DNA of 64,000 bases from Mytilus trossulus (lineage: Eukaryota > Mollusca > Bivalvia > Mytilida > Mytilidae). This document shows positions 46,301 to 58,142 of the stretch, piece by piece. Position 1 is the first letter of the stretch, and each line of letters begins with the position of its first letter. The translations under genes were made by a program, and so were the position numbers. Location of the stretch: contig NC_086386.1 in the NCBI RefSeq assembly GCF_036588685.1, forward strand, positions 17,938,931-18,002,930, in the 5' to 3' direction. The notes beneath the pieces were generated by a model. That model worked only from the letters and a program-made list of their open reading frames with translations, searched no databases and had not been told where the DNA came from.

Positions 46301-49244
46301 CTACGCTTGACGAAAGCAAGCTTGATAACGTCTCCTCTTGCATTGTGACGTCCCTGATAACTTCTCGCACATTGTGATGTCGCTGATAATGCCTGGTCTT
46401 GTTTTAAAGTCTTGATACGAGGATTACTGAGCAACAGAGCAGGGTGATATAGGCGTAGGGAAGGACATTAAATGTTATTTATCAGACACATCAAAATGTA
46501 GATAAATTTCAATCCTTTATTGCCTATGCTTTTATATGCAAATATGGATTCCAATGGTGTACATATTTTTAAGACTGTAAATAAATGTTTCCATTTCAAA
46601 AATCAGAAATAAACACATTACTTATATGGAAAGCTTTGGAATCCTGATTTGAGATAAGTAAGTCAAGTTGATTTTTTTATGGTACAGGTGGGGACAGAAA
46701 TCTGAATTTATTTCGGTCCACCCTGCAAGCACAGTTAAAATTTTGATTGGATTGATTTTCTTCATTTTATTTTTTTAACATAATATTTCGAAGGTTATTT
46801 CCCTTTGACTGTTGATGAAAAGATTTTGTTTTACATCATTATTAGACAAGACAATTCTTTACTTTCTTTTACCCTTTACTTATTTAATAAGCCTGCTAAT
46901 AGATCCCAATGATTGGTTGACTGAAGGTTACCTATTGTCAACAACAAATATAACATGCAGGACACACACATGCCATTGTTATATAGTTCATCTTCTGTTG
47001 ATTTTTTCAGTTATCTTTGTTACAAATACCTAATAGTGATGGACGCTACTTAACAACTGTAATAGAGTTACCACCCTCTTCTATGTCCAGTCCTTCACCT
47101 CTAAGTAAGTATAATGTACACTGTATTTTGATGAAATTTATTTATACTTTATCATTGTCTGTTTAGTATTGATTCATGCAATAATAGACAACAATTATTT
47201 TTGAGATTTTCAATTGTAAATCTTTACCACGATTTGAATAGATTTCTTGAGGCTAGAAATTTGTCAAAACGATGTAGTCAAGTATGCATAAAAGTACAAT
47301 TTTACCTCAATCCACAACAATTGGTCCCATTAATAATAGATAAATCCACAATATTTGTTACTGGTAGTGGACTATGTATTGGTATGCATTACTCTCATAA
47401 TGCTTATTATAGTTAGTTTTGATGAAATATTTAGGACCTGTTTAAATCACTTTAGTGTATCACCTGTTTTGAGCGTCTTTATGCTTTTATAGATTTTGTA
47501 ATCATGTGAGTTTTCCTTACGAGGGTTAGTTCAGATAAGCTCTCAAAATGCATTAAAGATAGGATTCATGTTGGTTTTTTTTTCAGCAATAAAAACTAGA
47601 CCATCATGAAAATTTTGTGAACAGTAACTTTAAATACTACCATACAACAGTGATTACTAGATGTACACATGGATACACACAAAACAATAAATATTGATTG
47701 CTCCTTTAAATTTTAGATGTTGTACATATAACCATGGAAACAGAAAATGAAGATACTACACCAGAATTAGATTTACAAGATATTGTAAATAAACTATTCC
47801 AGACAGAACCTAGTCAAGGTAAATCAAATGTTTTAAGTACAAGTGAGAGATTTAGGTTTAATCCACCATTTTGTACAGAAGGAAATGCCTGTAACTAGTC
47901 TGGAATTTGACAGTTGTTTTCCATTTCTTGATGTTTTTGAGCTCTTGATTTTGCCATTTTAGAAAGGGGTTTCCATTTTGAATTTCCTTTGAGTTTGGTA
48001 GTATTGCTATTTTACTGTTAACACTATTTTACTGTTAAAGGTTTATTATTAAAAAAGTAGATTCACAATTTGTCAGGTCTTCAGGCCCAAATCTATTTAG
48101 ACTTTGACTATAAATGATTTTTTTTTATAATTGAAGATCATTTATTGACTTTAATTTTTCAAGTTTTATTTTAATGCTTGGTTTCTTTCTTATGTATATC
48201 ACCTGACATATTGATTTATTGGTATTTGTCTGATATTCTCATTATTTTTATGTTTTAGATGATAGTAAGCCAGTGATAATGTGGTCCATGTTTTTCAAGA
48301 GAGAATTTTACTGTGATGTATCAGTAGATAGGACTGTGGTCCCAGAGAATGTGATAGTGATTCCTGGACCAGGGCCACAGTTGGACCTAGATATTGTTGT
48401 AGACCAGGTAAAATGACAGGGTTTTAACTGTTTGGTGACTCATAATTGATTTTCAGAATTGTAACAATTTTATAACATAACATTTTTGAAGATATTTATT
48501 TTCAAGGTGATTATTGATTGATATATTATTTATTTGTATATTTTGGAATAAGATCTTTTTAGTTTTAAGGCTAATTGAACAAATGAAAGTATAAACATAT
48601 GGAAATTTAAAAATTTTAAACAGTCAATTCAACTTTTTATTCTAGTACTATGTTTGACTAGGGTCACTTGAGTTGTAACAGCTTGGAACAGCTACATGTG
48701 TTAAGTTACAGGTTTAAACTATTTCTACCGCACCAACCCTTCCCTAACCTGGGACAGATGTCAGTTTCATGTTTTTGATTTCCTTTTTGTTTATCCCACT
48801 TATATCATATTTTAATCAGATATTGTTTTCTTTCTTTAGTCAAGAGCTATATTTGAGAAGTTAATGCCAGGAGAAGACTTCTTACCCAGACCACCAAATC
48901 CAGAGGATATCATATATATTGATGATGCAGAAAAGGCTGTTAAGGATGAAAGTAACAAATCAGACTTTACAGAATCTGACCAATCAGAATCTATCAATAA
49001 GCCAAATGACCAATCACAGTCAGATAATTTAGACACCACAGAATCTAAATCAGACCAATCAGAATCTATCGATATACCAAAAGACCAATCACAGTCTGAA
49101 AATTCAAACTCAAAAGAATCTAAATGTGACCAATTAGAATCTATCAATAAGCCAGATAACCAATCACAGTCTGATATTTCTAGCCAAAGAGGATCATCAG
49201 ATCAAACAGTTACAACTGACAAAGTAGAACCAAAAACAAAATAA
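34343..49244 (+). CDS. CHM: Rab escort protein (Rab GTPase geranylgeranyltransferase component A), complete, 17 exons
   Basis: Established role: REP binds newly made Rab GTPases, presents them to RabGGTase for C-terminal geranylgeranylation and delivers them to membranes; cytosolic. Seen: exons 34343-34391, 36546-36612, 37202-37268, 38586-38719, 39020-39482, 39973-40089, 42093-42213, 43377-43492, 43940-44046, 44369-44443, 44960-45004, 45431-45490, 45996-46056, 47011-47104, 47717-47818, 48259-48407 and 48840-49244; 2232 nt, 743 residues, all phases agreeing (human REP-1 is 653). Landmarks: the GDI-superfamily dinucleotide-fold motif [12 protein letters not shown] (residues 10-21); an acidic, REP-specific insert in exon 5; [20 protein letters not shown] then [13 protein letters not shown]; and [11 protein letters not shown] near the C-terminus. 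The extra length is the exon 5 insert and a repetitive acidic tail. Invertebrates usually have one CHM/CHML orthologue, so the symbol is approximate. Confidence 0.95.
34801..36077. mobile_element. Non-autonomous DNA transposon with 18-bp perfect inverted ends in REP intron 1
   Basis: AACAGAGCTCCAGATAAG at 34801-34818 is repeated inverted at 36060-36077 without mismatch. ATT flanks both sides (34798-34800 and 36078-36080). The 1277-bp element has subterminal cccaatta/taattggg motifs at both ends. Two short open frames inside (34989-35291 minus, 35330-35536 plus) show no transposase motif I recognise. Confidence 0.75.
37310..37943. mobile_element. Foldback MITE with CAGTCAGGG ends and ACTTGTACAAGT palindromes, REP intron 3
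   Basis: Ends cagtcagggg-tactacttgtac (37310) and, reversed, cagtcagggactacttgtac (37943) continue as inverted arms for about 100 bp. The arms contain repeated short palindromes: acttgtacaagt, acttatataagt, acttcttcaagt, acttgtataagt. No matching target duplication seen. It is organised like the 3188-4470 element, with a related TACAAGT core. Confidence 0.65.
40690..40995 (+). repeat. Dispersed repeat shared with 60548-60830
   Basis: Both copies contain aacaactgtcatatt-ctgacttggtacagg, ttttatagctagctaaa, and aggggtacagca. They align over about 280 bp on the same strand. I remember this as a common mussel repeat; class unknown. This copy lies in REP intron 6. Confidence 0.7.
41218..41797. mobile_element. 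piggyBac-type MITE, TTAA ends with AGTCATAAGAAAC inverted repeats
   Basis: TTAA-AGTCATAAGAAAC at 41218-41234 and GTTTCTTATGACT-TTAA at 41781-41797 are perfect inverted copies. The 580-bp element has no convincing ORF. TTAA at both borders indicates piggyBac-type insertion in REP intron 6. It is a different family from 10713-10993. Confidence 0.75.
42400..43212 (+). pseudogene. 5'-truncated non-LTR retrotransposon, 3' end of reverse-transcriptase ORF
   Basis: Reading from about 42400: the C-terminal zinc-finger-like and tail region of a non-LTR retrotransposon ORF2, with [20 protein letters not shown] then, after a frameshift near 42690, [12 protein letters not shown] and [18 protein letters not shown], ending at TAA near 42887. 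A 3' UTR follows to an A-rich tail (gataaaaaaataaataaaaa) ending near 43212. Position in REP intron 7, same strand as the gene. The clade is uncertain; the motif pattern recalls L1/Tx1-like elements. Confidence 0.65.
43690..43852 (-). repeat. Copy of the gatgtggtatg dispersed repeat in REP intron 8
   Basis: gatgtggtatgattgccaattagacaactctccacaagagaccaaatg ... ggtcactgtacggtctccaacaatg ... agctataaaagacc: same family as 2455-2600, 11545-11650 and 61995-62130. It ends 90 bp before exon 9. Confidence 0.7.
45844..46042 (+). repeat. CHM: 95-bp perfect tandem duplication including most of REP exon 13
   Basis: 45844-45938 and 45948-46042 are identical by eye, period 104, with a 9-bp spacer (gttccattt). 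Each copy holds the end of intron 12, its AG acceptor, and the first 47 nt of exon 13. Only the second copy continues to the exon's GT donor at 46057. A transcript using the first acceptor with the weak gt at 45939 would add 47 nt and shift frame, so I use the second copy. Confidence 0.9.
46101..46247. mobile_element. Foldback element in REP intron 13
   Basis: cgggttttctacacattgat... (46101-46132) and its inverted copy (46216-46247) match over 32 bp with about 2 mismatches; inside, tgaaactttttgg pairs with ctaaaaagtttca. The whole 147 bp would fold into a hairpin. No target duplication assigned. Confidence 0.6.
48978..49190 (+). repeat. CHM: 75-bp coding tandem repeat in the REP C-terminal tail
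   Basis: Three imperfect 25-residue units start at 48978, 49053 and 49128, each opening D-Q-(S/L)-E-S-I and containing DQSQS or NQSQS. The tail is acidic and Ser/Gln-rich, presumably disordered. It follows the conserved PPNPEDI segment and is absent from the vertebrate proteins I remember. Confidence 0.85.
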
Positions 49245-49916
49245 TATGAATTTGTATATGAGAAAACACTTATATATCATGTAATAAAAAAAGATTATCA
49301 GTCTTTGCGAAAAGGTGCAGATACTTTATAAAGCATTTTCTTTTGGAATAAGATTTAATGATGTTGAATTTTTGAACAATTTTCAAATGATGTAAGACTT
49401 CAAGATATCTTTTAGTTCTCTGTCATTTCTTATTATCTGACAGAAAGTGTCATGCATTTGATTGAACCTTGGTGTCCGTAGCTCATGATTCTCAAAGGAA
49501 GACATTTCTATAATAAAGAAAATTTTAGCTTTCTCCGCTACTTATGCATGTTATGTGTATATGTTTATGTATAAGGTATGTGATATTTATAAGGGAATGC
49601 TGCAATATTTTCGTTTAGTTTATTATGTTTTTAATTGTTACTGACTGTTTGATGTGATTGAAAAACTGTTTTGTTACAGTTGTGAAAACATGTTGTTGAT
49701 GAAAAGCATTTCCTGCATTATTTAATAGTTTTATGTTATTGTCTAAAGATAAAGAGAGGTTTTGTAACCATTGTTTATTGATATCGAATTAATATCAGAT
49801 CATATAAATTATGGAAAGTAAACAAATGATCTTATTTTTGTTTGTATTTTTATTACATTTGAGTAATGCATAACCTATTTTTGTTGTTCTGAGCTGTAAT
49901 TTATAGTAAGCATGTC

Positions 49917-49922
49917 AATAAA
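49917..49922 (+). terminator. Candidate REP polyadenylation signal
   Basis: AATAAA about 670 nt past the stop; an earlier AATAAA is at 49512-49517. The convergent gene's signal lies at 50186-50181, so the two 3' ends are only about 250 bp apart. Confidence 0.45.
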
Positions 49923-50180
49923 ATATGAATTACTATTTCATTTAATAATTCCAAACAATGACATTTGTATTAAGTGACAAATCAAAATATTACACCTAGT
50001 CTTTAAAGATTACATGTACATCATTATCCTTGAAATAAGTATTCTATTTTAGTACTCTTCATGTATGCAATGTAATTGATCAATAATGATGCTAGAAGAA
50101 AAGTTTAACCGAAAAAGAACAGTATAAATATATAAATAAGAAAAATAAGTTTAAATCACAATTTGATTAACTGTGTATAT

Positions 50181-50186
50181 TTTATT
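50181..50186 (-). terminator. Candidate polyadenylation signal of the MIEAP-like gene A
   Basis: TTTATT on the plus strand (AATAAA on minus), 85 nt downstream of the gene A stop codon. Confidence 0.5.
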
Positions 50187-50270
50187 AAAGTTACATTTAT
50201 ATAACAATAACGAAAAAATGATACCTGCAATATTAACATATAAAGTTTATATAAATGAAAACAGAAAATA

Positions 50271-53200
50271 TTATTGTTGAGGTCTATGACTCTTTTCATC
50301 TAAAGCCTGGACTACACCTTTCTGTAAGACAACTCCATGGTTGTGAAGAAGCATAGCAGGCCATACAATAAAGTCAACATAGATACCAGTTTTTGTAAAC
50401 ATTTCAAAACAGTTTGTATCTAGCTCCCAACTAACACCAGTATCAAATACAAAGCCTAATGGTGGATCCTGGATGGCACTATACCAACAGACCTCCAAAC
50501 AGGACCTTACATAGGGTTCCAGCTCTGAGGGTATGTCCTTGGTTCCTGTTCCTGATTCTGGGGACATAAATAACTGAAATGGAAAGTTAGGAAAACTACT
50601 TTAATTTCTATTCCTTTCTTAGCAATTGGCTGGACACATTTATCAATATAATATTTAAGGAAAGAAGCAAGGTTTATCTTCCTGATTTAGAACTTCAAGT
50701 TTTCAACAGTAATCTTCCAATATTGTAAATTTGTTTGTCTACCAATTACTGATGTACATTTGATAAATTATATGCCCTTTACAAATCCATCTGATGTTTA
50801 GTTAAGTTTTACAATGGAGTCTTTTATATGTATGAACTCACATTTAGAATTATTATGTTAAAGATGACTTGTTTACAGACTTTTAAAAAAATGTATTGTT
50901 ACAAGCAGAACACCTTGGTAGCAAATACAGAAGTCCTTCGACTTCCTTACCTTTTTTGCACCCTAGAAGTTGCTGTAATTGGTATAGACAGAAAAATGTA
51001 ATCTTTATTTGACTTTGAAAACACCTTATTGCTATTTTGTCCTATCTGGGGAAAACACACATTTATACCACATCGGTTTGGGTCAGGCCGCCAAAAAAGA
51101 GGTCATCAGTAGTGAGCTGAGGGAGGAAAAACTTAAGAAAGCTATAATCAAGAAAGAGTATGATTCACTTTTAAATTAAAATTGAAGTAAAAATATATTT
51201 TGTTTGAAGTATTTACGTTAGTTTAAACAAGTCTCATTAAAAAGTATCATGCATGGTGAATTGTTTAAACAGGGTCCCAAATAGCTTCAACTAGATACAA
51301 AAAAGTTGTGTAATTTTATAACTTATCCGGAATGGAATAAATAGAGATTAGGTGTATAGCCAGGTTATGCATGGATACAGTGCTTTAATATAACATGTGT
51401 CTTGTGCTGTTTGTAGATTCCTTGTGGGATCTTTGATTTAATATGCAACACAAAAGGAAGTTATGTAGTTTGAGGGGTTTGTGTCATTGTTATTTTGTTT
51501 ATCAATATGGACAATAAGTGAATCTACTTACACCATATAAATTTGCTATTGTCTGTTTAGCTATATGTTTTCTTGTTTCTTTTACTACCTTTAAGTTTTT
51601 AACTGACAGTTGAGGAATGTTGAACTGAAAAAAAATATATGAAAATGAATAAAAGGAGATAATAGTTAATTTCAATCAGAGAGAAACCATAACATAATTT
51701 AAACCCTTTTTTTTTATTTCCTTATTAAACATGTGAAAACATCATCCAATAATTCTGCAATGGTTTATTTTATTCAGCTTCATGTTTCATCTATTTTTGC
51801 CGAAAACTAGACTATTAACCTAAACCAGTTTAACATCCATCACACCTCTGACAACTTGGTCATGATTTCTTAACCAAGAGCCACTCATTTATACACGATA
51901 TATGTTATGGGAAATACATATTGATCTTTTTAACAACTTCTCTGTACTTAGTAATAGATCACATGATTACCATCCACTTATTTTCTTTTTTTTTTTGCTT
52001 GATGAAGTGCTATTAGTTAAAGACTTTTTTTATTGTATTTTATAAAAGATATTTACCGTTGACTCCACACTCATGTTAGGACCATAAGGTACTAGATAAG
52101 TCATCTCTAAAATGTGTAACTGGTGCCTAGATAAAGCACAGCAGAACTCCCAACAATCCTGGTATAAATGAGAAAAAATATTATCAGTATTTAGCTTCTT
52201 AGTAAATGTGGTTTAAAAAGAAATTGTAAAGGATATATTTCTTAAAAATACAACAAATTCATTGGCAGTCCAAAAAAATGAGCAAAATGAGCATGTCTGA
52301 CTAAAACAAGATATGCTGTAAGCAGGTTTAATGATTCCTGTACATTTAACAGCTCTATTACACCATTATATTTTATAACAAATAAACTTATATTTATACC
52401 TTAAATATTGTAAGCAAATAAACACAGGACAGTTTTTCATCATTTAGTTTCTCGTTTGCTATTTCATAGGCTCTGGGCCATACATTCTGGTAAACTTGAT
52501 TAAACATGTCTGCTATCTTTGTTGGTCTGATATTCTCCTCCATATTAGGTATATCTGGCATTTCATCAGGTGTTTTCTCTGTTATATATTTTGAAAGTCT
52601 GCAACAACAAAAAAGATGGATACTGATCATGCTAGGGTAAATGTATGTGAGGTTGGTCATATAAAAAGGTAAATGATCTCCAAATAACTTAGGATTACCT
52701 AAGTAAATACAGAAACTGGTGTTGCTTTTTTAAGTGAAACTCTTGATCCTTACTTTAAAATCAATGTATGAGTATTTTTCTTTCTCAAGTATCTCCTCAT
52801 GTAATTAATAAAATAGAACTGCATGGTGAACTTGTTCCTGCAGAGGATGTTACAAATGTTTTGTAGTGTTGTGCCCATCATTTATTTTGTTGTGTTATAA
52901 ATATTCAGTTTGGACAAAAATGTTCCTGAAACAGCTCACATGCAGAATTAAAACGTGTAAGATATTGACCATTTTCCTCATTTTCATGAAAAACAAATGT
53001 TTGTACTTGCGTTGTCATATACAGTTCTTTATCTCCAAGGATTTCTGTCTTCTCTTTCTCTATACCCTCAATTTGTTTCTGTAGCTTTTCTACTTGCTGA
53101 TTTAAATCCACAATAACTGAATCTCTAGATTTTCCAGCCTTTTCCATAACAAACTGTGTCATTTGTTTGTTTAAATCTACGTTTTCTGTTTTATAGTTTT

Positions 53201-55153
53201 CCAACTCATCGTGTTGTTGACGTATTGAATTCTCAAAGTCAAGAACTTGTCTGAACAATGAAAATGTTGACATTAACAATACAATTTTTCTTAGATATAA
53301 TAAAAGTTCCTGATTCCAATATACGTTATATATATGTGTATAGAATATAGTTCATGTTTTAACTGTAGGCTCAAGCTTTGGGTTAACAATCGATTTCAAA
53401 TCAACCAATGTGTAAATACTGTAACTTAAATAAAAATGAGAAATGAACTGGGGAATGTGTCAATTGTATCAGTAAAGCAATTACAGCACTTTCTTTGCCC
53501 TCGTGAGTTTTTTTTCTGTGCATGTACTTATTTTGTGTCATGGATGGACATCCCATATCCTTTGTTTTGTCATTATTTAACGTTTTGTGTATCTGTGTAG
53601 CATTACTGTCGGATAGAGAGACACAAACCTAACAATACTCCAAATTAATAGTATTACAGATTCAACTTTGTTGTTTAAATTTCGACTCCTATTTGATAAA
53701 GAAATTGCAAACAGTCTTGAACTTCTTAATGTGAAAGGACCTTTAAGAATCCACTTACGATTTCATATTCACTATCTGTATCTTGAGCTCTGTCATCTCA
53801 GGCGGCTCCTTTTTCTTCCTTGGGTCATTACCTCTGTAAAAATTAAAGCTTTACTTATTTCCAAACTTGTAAAATACGTTAATTGGCTAAGAAATTTGAC
53901 ATCCTCATTTATTTAAAGTATCTGTTCCATATTCATTCCTTGATGAGTCAATTATGTTTCATGAAATCGGACTAAAATCAATTGTTATGAGATTATGATG
54001 TCCATTTCATTTATAATGTATTAAGACACATAGATGACCGTCTAGAGATTGCAAGGTTCACAAGTAACACCGTCTCTCGAACGATAAATGACTCAGGAAA
54101 AAACTGCTATACACAATGAACAAGAAAAAGTAATGTTGCAGAATTTAGATAGTTTCTAAGACTATTACATTAGGTAACTGCATTACAATACAAAGACAGA
54201 AATTTCAATCTTGTCGTGATACTTTTAACTGAATGTTAAAACAAGTATTGTAACTTAACAAAGGCTTGTTGCTTACCCGGGTGGCTTCTTTCTAGGATTA
54301 ACAGCAGCTGTCTTCCCAGAACGGTCAGTCTGTTGTCCCTATAAAAACGATTGAGAATAAAGTGGAATAAATAATGTCAATGAAGTACGACCCGTGATTT
54401 TCCTGCTATATTTCTTCCATTAATTTTGAAAGAGAGCTTTATCCATTAAAAAATCTTAGCTCGTCTTATTTTTGTTGTTATTGGGTATGTTATTGAGTAA
54501 CATGAGGTTTCAATCCCTTTCTTGATCAAAAGAATGCAACGTCAGAAACTATAAGAATCGGTATTTTACATTCTTTGTTATCATATTTGACGGGTTGTTT
54601 ATATTGCAAAATTAAATTTTCATTTCAAAATGTAATTTGACTTCAAACTTGTTATTTTTTATCCAAGAAGACAATGCTCAAACTGAATGACAACACTATA
54701 TATAATGAATAAATTAACGTAGAAGATACACGACATACAATTGTCGTTTAAGCAAGATATATACCGTTTTATTACTGGCAGCTGATTTCTGTGATTGCAC
54801 ATTTTGTATACCTTTAGCGTTACTCCTATAACGACAAAACACGTGAAATCATTATACGACAGTTTTGTACATCAAACACACCACCGCACATTATCATATA
54901 ACCTTACGCAGCTCATATTCACTATCTGAATAAAATAAGATCTGTGCAATTGCTGTGCTTATAATGAATTTAATCAGATTGCATGTACTCGTCAATAAAT
55001 TTTACTGTCTGTAAACTTTGCATACATACCAAGAGTAAAATGTATGCTTAAAGGAATAAAAACAAAGATGTGAACCGTAATGGAAAAATGGACCCTTACA
55101 TAAAAAGTACTGGAAAATACTTACATACCAGCTTTCATCTGCACTTTACTCAT
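50271..55153 (-). CDS. Coiled-coil protein with MIEAP-like (mitochondria-eating protein) C-terminal domain, gene A, complete
   Basis: Exons (minus): 55153-55125, 54825-54765, 54338-54277, 53833-53759, 53250-53023, 52598-52400, 52158-52057, 51624-51532, 50573-50271; 1152 nt, 383 residues, every junction in phase. Seen: a Lys/Pro/Gln-rich N-terminus with two RKK(K)PP-type patches, a coiled coil at about 77-150 (FENSIRQQHDELENYKTENV...LNQQVEKLQKQIEGIEKEK), then about 230 residues including MFNQVYQNVWPRAYEIAN, DCWEFCCALSRHQL, ETRKHIAKQTIANLYG, CLEVCWYSAIQDPPLGFVFD and VDFIVWPAMLLHNHGVVLQK. The last two motifs match the C-terminal domain of MIEAP/SPATA18-related proteins as I remember them, a family I recall as expanded in bivalves. 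In vertebrates MIEAP acts in mitochondrial quality control; whether this relative does is unknown. A short upstream ATG (ATGAGGTATGAGTAA) overlaps the start codon and could dampen translation. Confidence 0.85.
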
Positions 55154-55945
55154 ACCTCATATTCCCTAAAAGATATTAGCATCTAGATTTAATCTCAATA
55201 AATCTTAACAAGTACAGAATCTTTTTAATCAGTGTATGTCTTACTTTCTTTAACACAAAAAAACAATCAACTTTCAACCTATATATTCTATGTTAAAAGA
55301 TAAGTTTGAAGCTCCCTAGCTAGTAATATATATATATATATATAAATCAACTCCTCTTGAATATATTTACTACTAACAAATATATTGAACTTTCCATATC
55401 TTACCTTAATGAAAGAAAAAAAAACCTTTTAAATTTGGAATGACATACTAAATAAATGCAGTTTTGATATCTGATACATTAAATTATAAAGACCGTGTAA
55501 GAGTTGTAAAAATTCTTTAGACAACCAAACTTTTAAATAACCTTTGAAAATTAATGAATTGCATCCGACCAGTGAACGATTAAAAATGAAACAATATCAA
55601 GTTTTCGATCGATTGAAACATTTAATAAAGTTATACTACTGATTTATTGCGAACGGCCAATAGTTCCTGAGCGATAGAAGTCGGTCGTCTGAGCATTTTC
55701 TTCTCTTTGCGGTCTAAATTTCGGAAAGCAGGAAAAACTACGGACTAGCCTACTGTTCATGAAAAGAAGTTACATAAGTGTAGCATCTAACCAATGTTAT
55801 TTCAACTGAACGGGCGTATGTTTTAATTTGCATAAGGGCAGTTTAGTTAAATGTGTGTGATAAGAACGATTACCGTTATAATTATTATTGAATTATGATT
55901 ACCTATCAGTATCATTATACGCATATACAAGAGAAGTCAGTTTTA

Positions 55946-56213
55946 CAGCAGATTTCAGTCAGTCTGTAGCTTTTGCTAACATCTTTGGTTAGCTTGCTTG
56001 TTAGCTGAACCGTGAAGTCATTGTAAGATAAGGTTTATTAACCTCCTTTTAAAGTAGCTTAGTCCTACAGAGAGATAAATTGGTTATCTGTTGGGCTAGT
56101 CTACTATTAAAGGAGGGTAGTTTACCTAACCTAGCAATGACTTCACGGTTCAGCTAACAAGCAAGCTAACAAAAAATATTACACATTAGCTACATACTGA
56201 CTGAAATCTGCTG
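55946..56213. mobile_element. Harbinger-type MITE with TTA target duplication
   Basis: Ends CAGCAGATTTCAGTCAGT at 55946 and inverted at 56213. A second, inner inverted pair gttagcttgcttgttagctg / cagctaacaagcaagctaac extends to gaaccgtgaagtcattg. TTA flanks both sides (55943-55945, 56214-56216), the target preference of PIF/Harbinger elements. 268 bp, no ORF; upstream of gene A. Confidence 0.75.
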
Positions 56214-56543
56214 TTATATTTAGTTTATAAATACATTTGTATTTGAGCAAAATTGCAAAAATACAGGGTCGATTGTTTAATCGCTAATAAGTACAACTCT
56301 TCACACAATCATTATTAACAATTTACAACATATCAATACCGTGAAACAAAATCAATTCCAAGACTTAAAATGTCCCCATTCTGACCGGACGTTTCTGAGT
56401 ACTTGTTCATACCCCAAAGTCAAGCGAACGCCCCACTTTTAGCAAAGTGACCATTTTCTATTCACCAGTCACCCACCCTTGGTGCTCAATGTTTTCGAAA
56501 ATATGATGTTAATAATATGCAATTTCATCAATACTGGCCGTTT

Positions 56544-56732
56544 TCAATTATTAAATAATTCCGACACCTGAAAAAGGTCAAGTTGCCTTATTTTATTATA
56601 ATTTTTGCCTTTGAATGGTGCTATCATGTGAGCACGAAATTCATTCTCATCACTACAAAGGTCAGTTCCTCCTTTGACGGACAATAAAATAACGATACCA
56701 AACACACCAAAGTAACAACTACCAACTCGCAT
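56544..56732 (-). other. Open frame with signal-peptide-like start, uncertain
   Basis: A 62-residue frame starts MRVGSCYFGVFGIVILLSVK (basic start, hydrophobic core) and continues with a charged segment. A possible donor, CAG|GTGTCG near 56571, could make it the first exon of a secreted-protein gene, but I found no partner exon downstream on the minus strand before gene A. It may be chance. Confidence 0.2.
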
Positions 56733-58142
56733 TGGTTAAAGAAATGTTTTTGAACAATAAAAATAGATGCTAGAATTAAAGGTTTTGAAGTAATTACATA
56801 ATATCGTTTTAGTTTTTTTTTATAATGAATTATCTAGTCGTATGTTAATGTTATTCTACAAAATCCGCCATAGGGTCTTTAAATTGAAGTGGGATGAATT
56901 TTTTTTTTGATTCCATGTGACTGAGATGAAGAACGGCAACACATGGGCGTTTCCTTAGTGTTTTATGTTTTTATGTACACTTACTTTTTTAGTATTATAA
57001 ATACATATATATCATATCCTTTTTTGTCTTTTATACATAGGCTTACTGTCTGAGTTCTGTCATTAAATAACGTGAGTATTTCGTTTTCTTGTCATTTTGT
57101 TTGATAAATTAAAGATATCGTCCTTCAATATATTGCAGAATATTCCATAACTTAATTTTTAGTTTCTCTCAACCAGTTGCATCTTATCACAATGTTTACT
57201 CTATTGCAATCTGCTCAGTCAAAAAGCTCAGTCTGGTCGTACCAAACTGCATGCTGTTGTTGAAATGATATAAAATGGAACAACATGTTCATTTGAAACA
57301 AACATCTCATTCTGAGTATCACTTGCTTGACAACAGACAAATGTTCAGCACTTTTTTTTACAGTAGTCTGGACAAGTATTGTAATTATTTAAAATTAGAT
57401 TATCAGCAATGTATCAGCACAAAAATCATAAGAGAAAAATATCTAGAGATATCAATATATATAACTTGAAGCGTTAACTCGGACTCTTTTTCACTCAATC
57501 AGTAGTTTAACCAAATGTTCAGCGACGCTAGCGCAAAACAACTGATAATATCTGTATAAATATAGCAAAACATAACAATAGAAAATAAAACCGTATCAAT
57601 TACTATATTTGAAGGAAGATATCTAAAAGTATATATTCTGTTTACAAATGTCAACTACTGATAAATTGAGTGGACTTCATAAACAACAAAACATTGCATA
57701 GAACTACCCGTACATGTTGGTGCAATTCACTGTACCCAGAGTGAATGTGTTTTGTTTCAAATTTATACATAGTCTAACAAATAAGAAGAATTTACTCTTT
57801 ATCCTACAAATATCAGACGTAATGATTTATTAATAGGAATACAATGTAATAGTCACCAATAAGTCTACTCAGCCAAAAAGAAAGACTAGAAGATACCATA
57901 TATTATATTATGTCTCACAGGAAATAAAACGGATAAGTAAGTAAGTATATATCAAATACTATTTATTGCAAATACATTTACACATACATTACGTTGATTT
58001 CTATATGCATTGAATGTGATATATTTCTAATATAAAATGTATAATAAAAAGAAATGTGCATACTATGCACTTTCCTTTTTTCTATAATAAATAATAAATT
58101 ATTATTTCTGATTTGTAACATAATCATTGTTCACATCCTATT
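56733..58142. other. Intergenic stretch between the two MIEAP-like genes
   Basis: AT-rich; no exon recognised. An AATAAA on the minus strand at 57967-57962 is about 176 nt past the stop of gene B and is its likely polyadenylation signal. A plus frame at 57275-57469 has no recognisable domain and is not called. Confidence 0.4.

Noticed and set aside
48836-49147. Minus ORF rich in DSDWS repeats
   Set aside because: Antisense of the REP C-terminal repeat.
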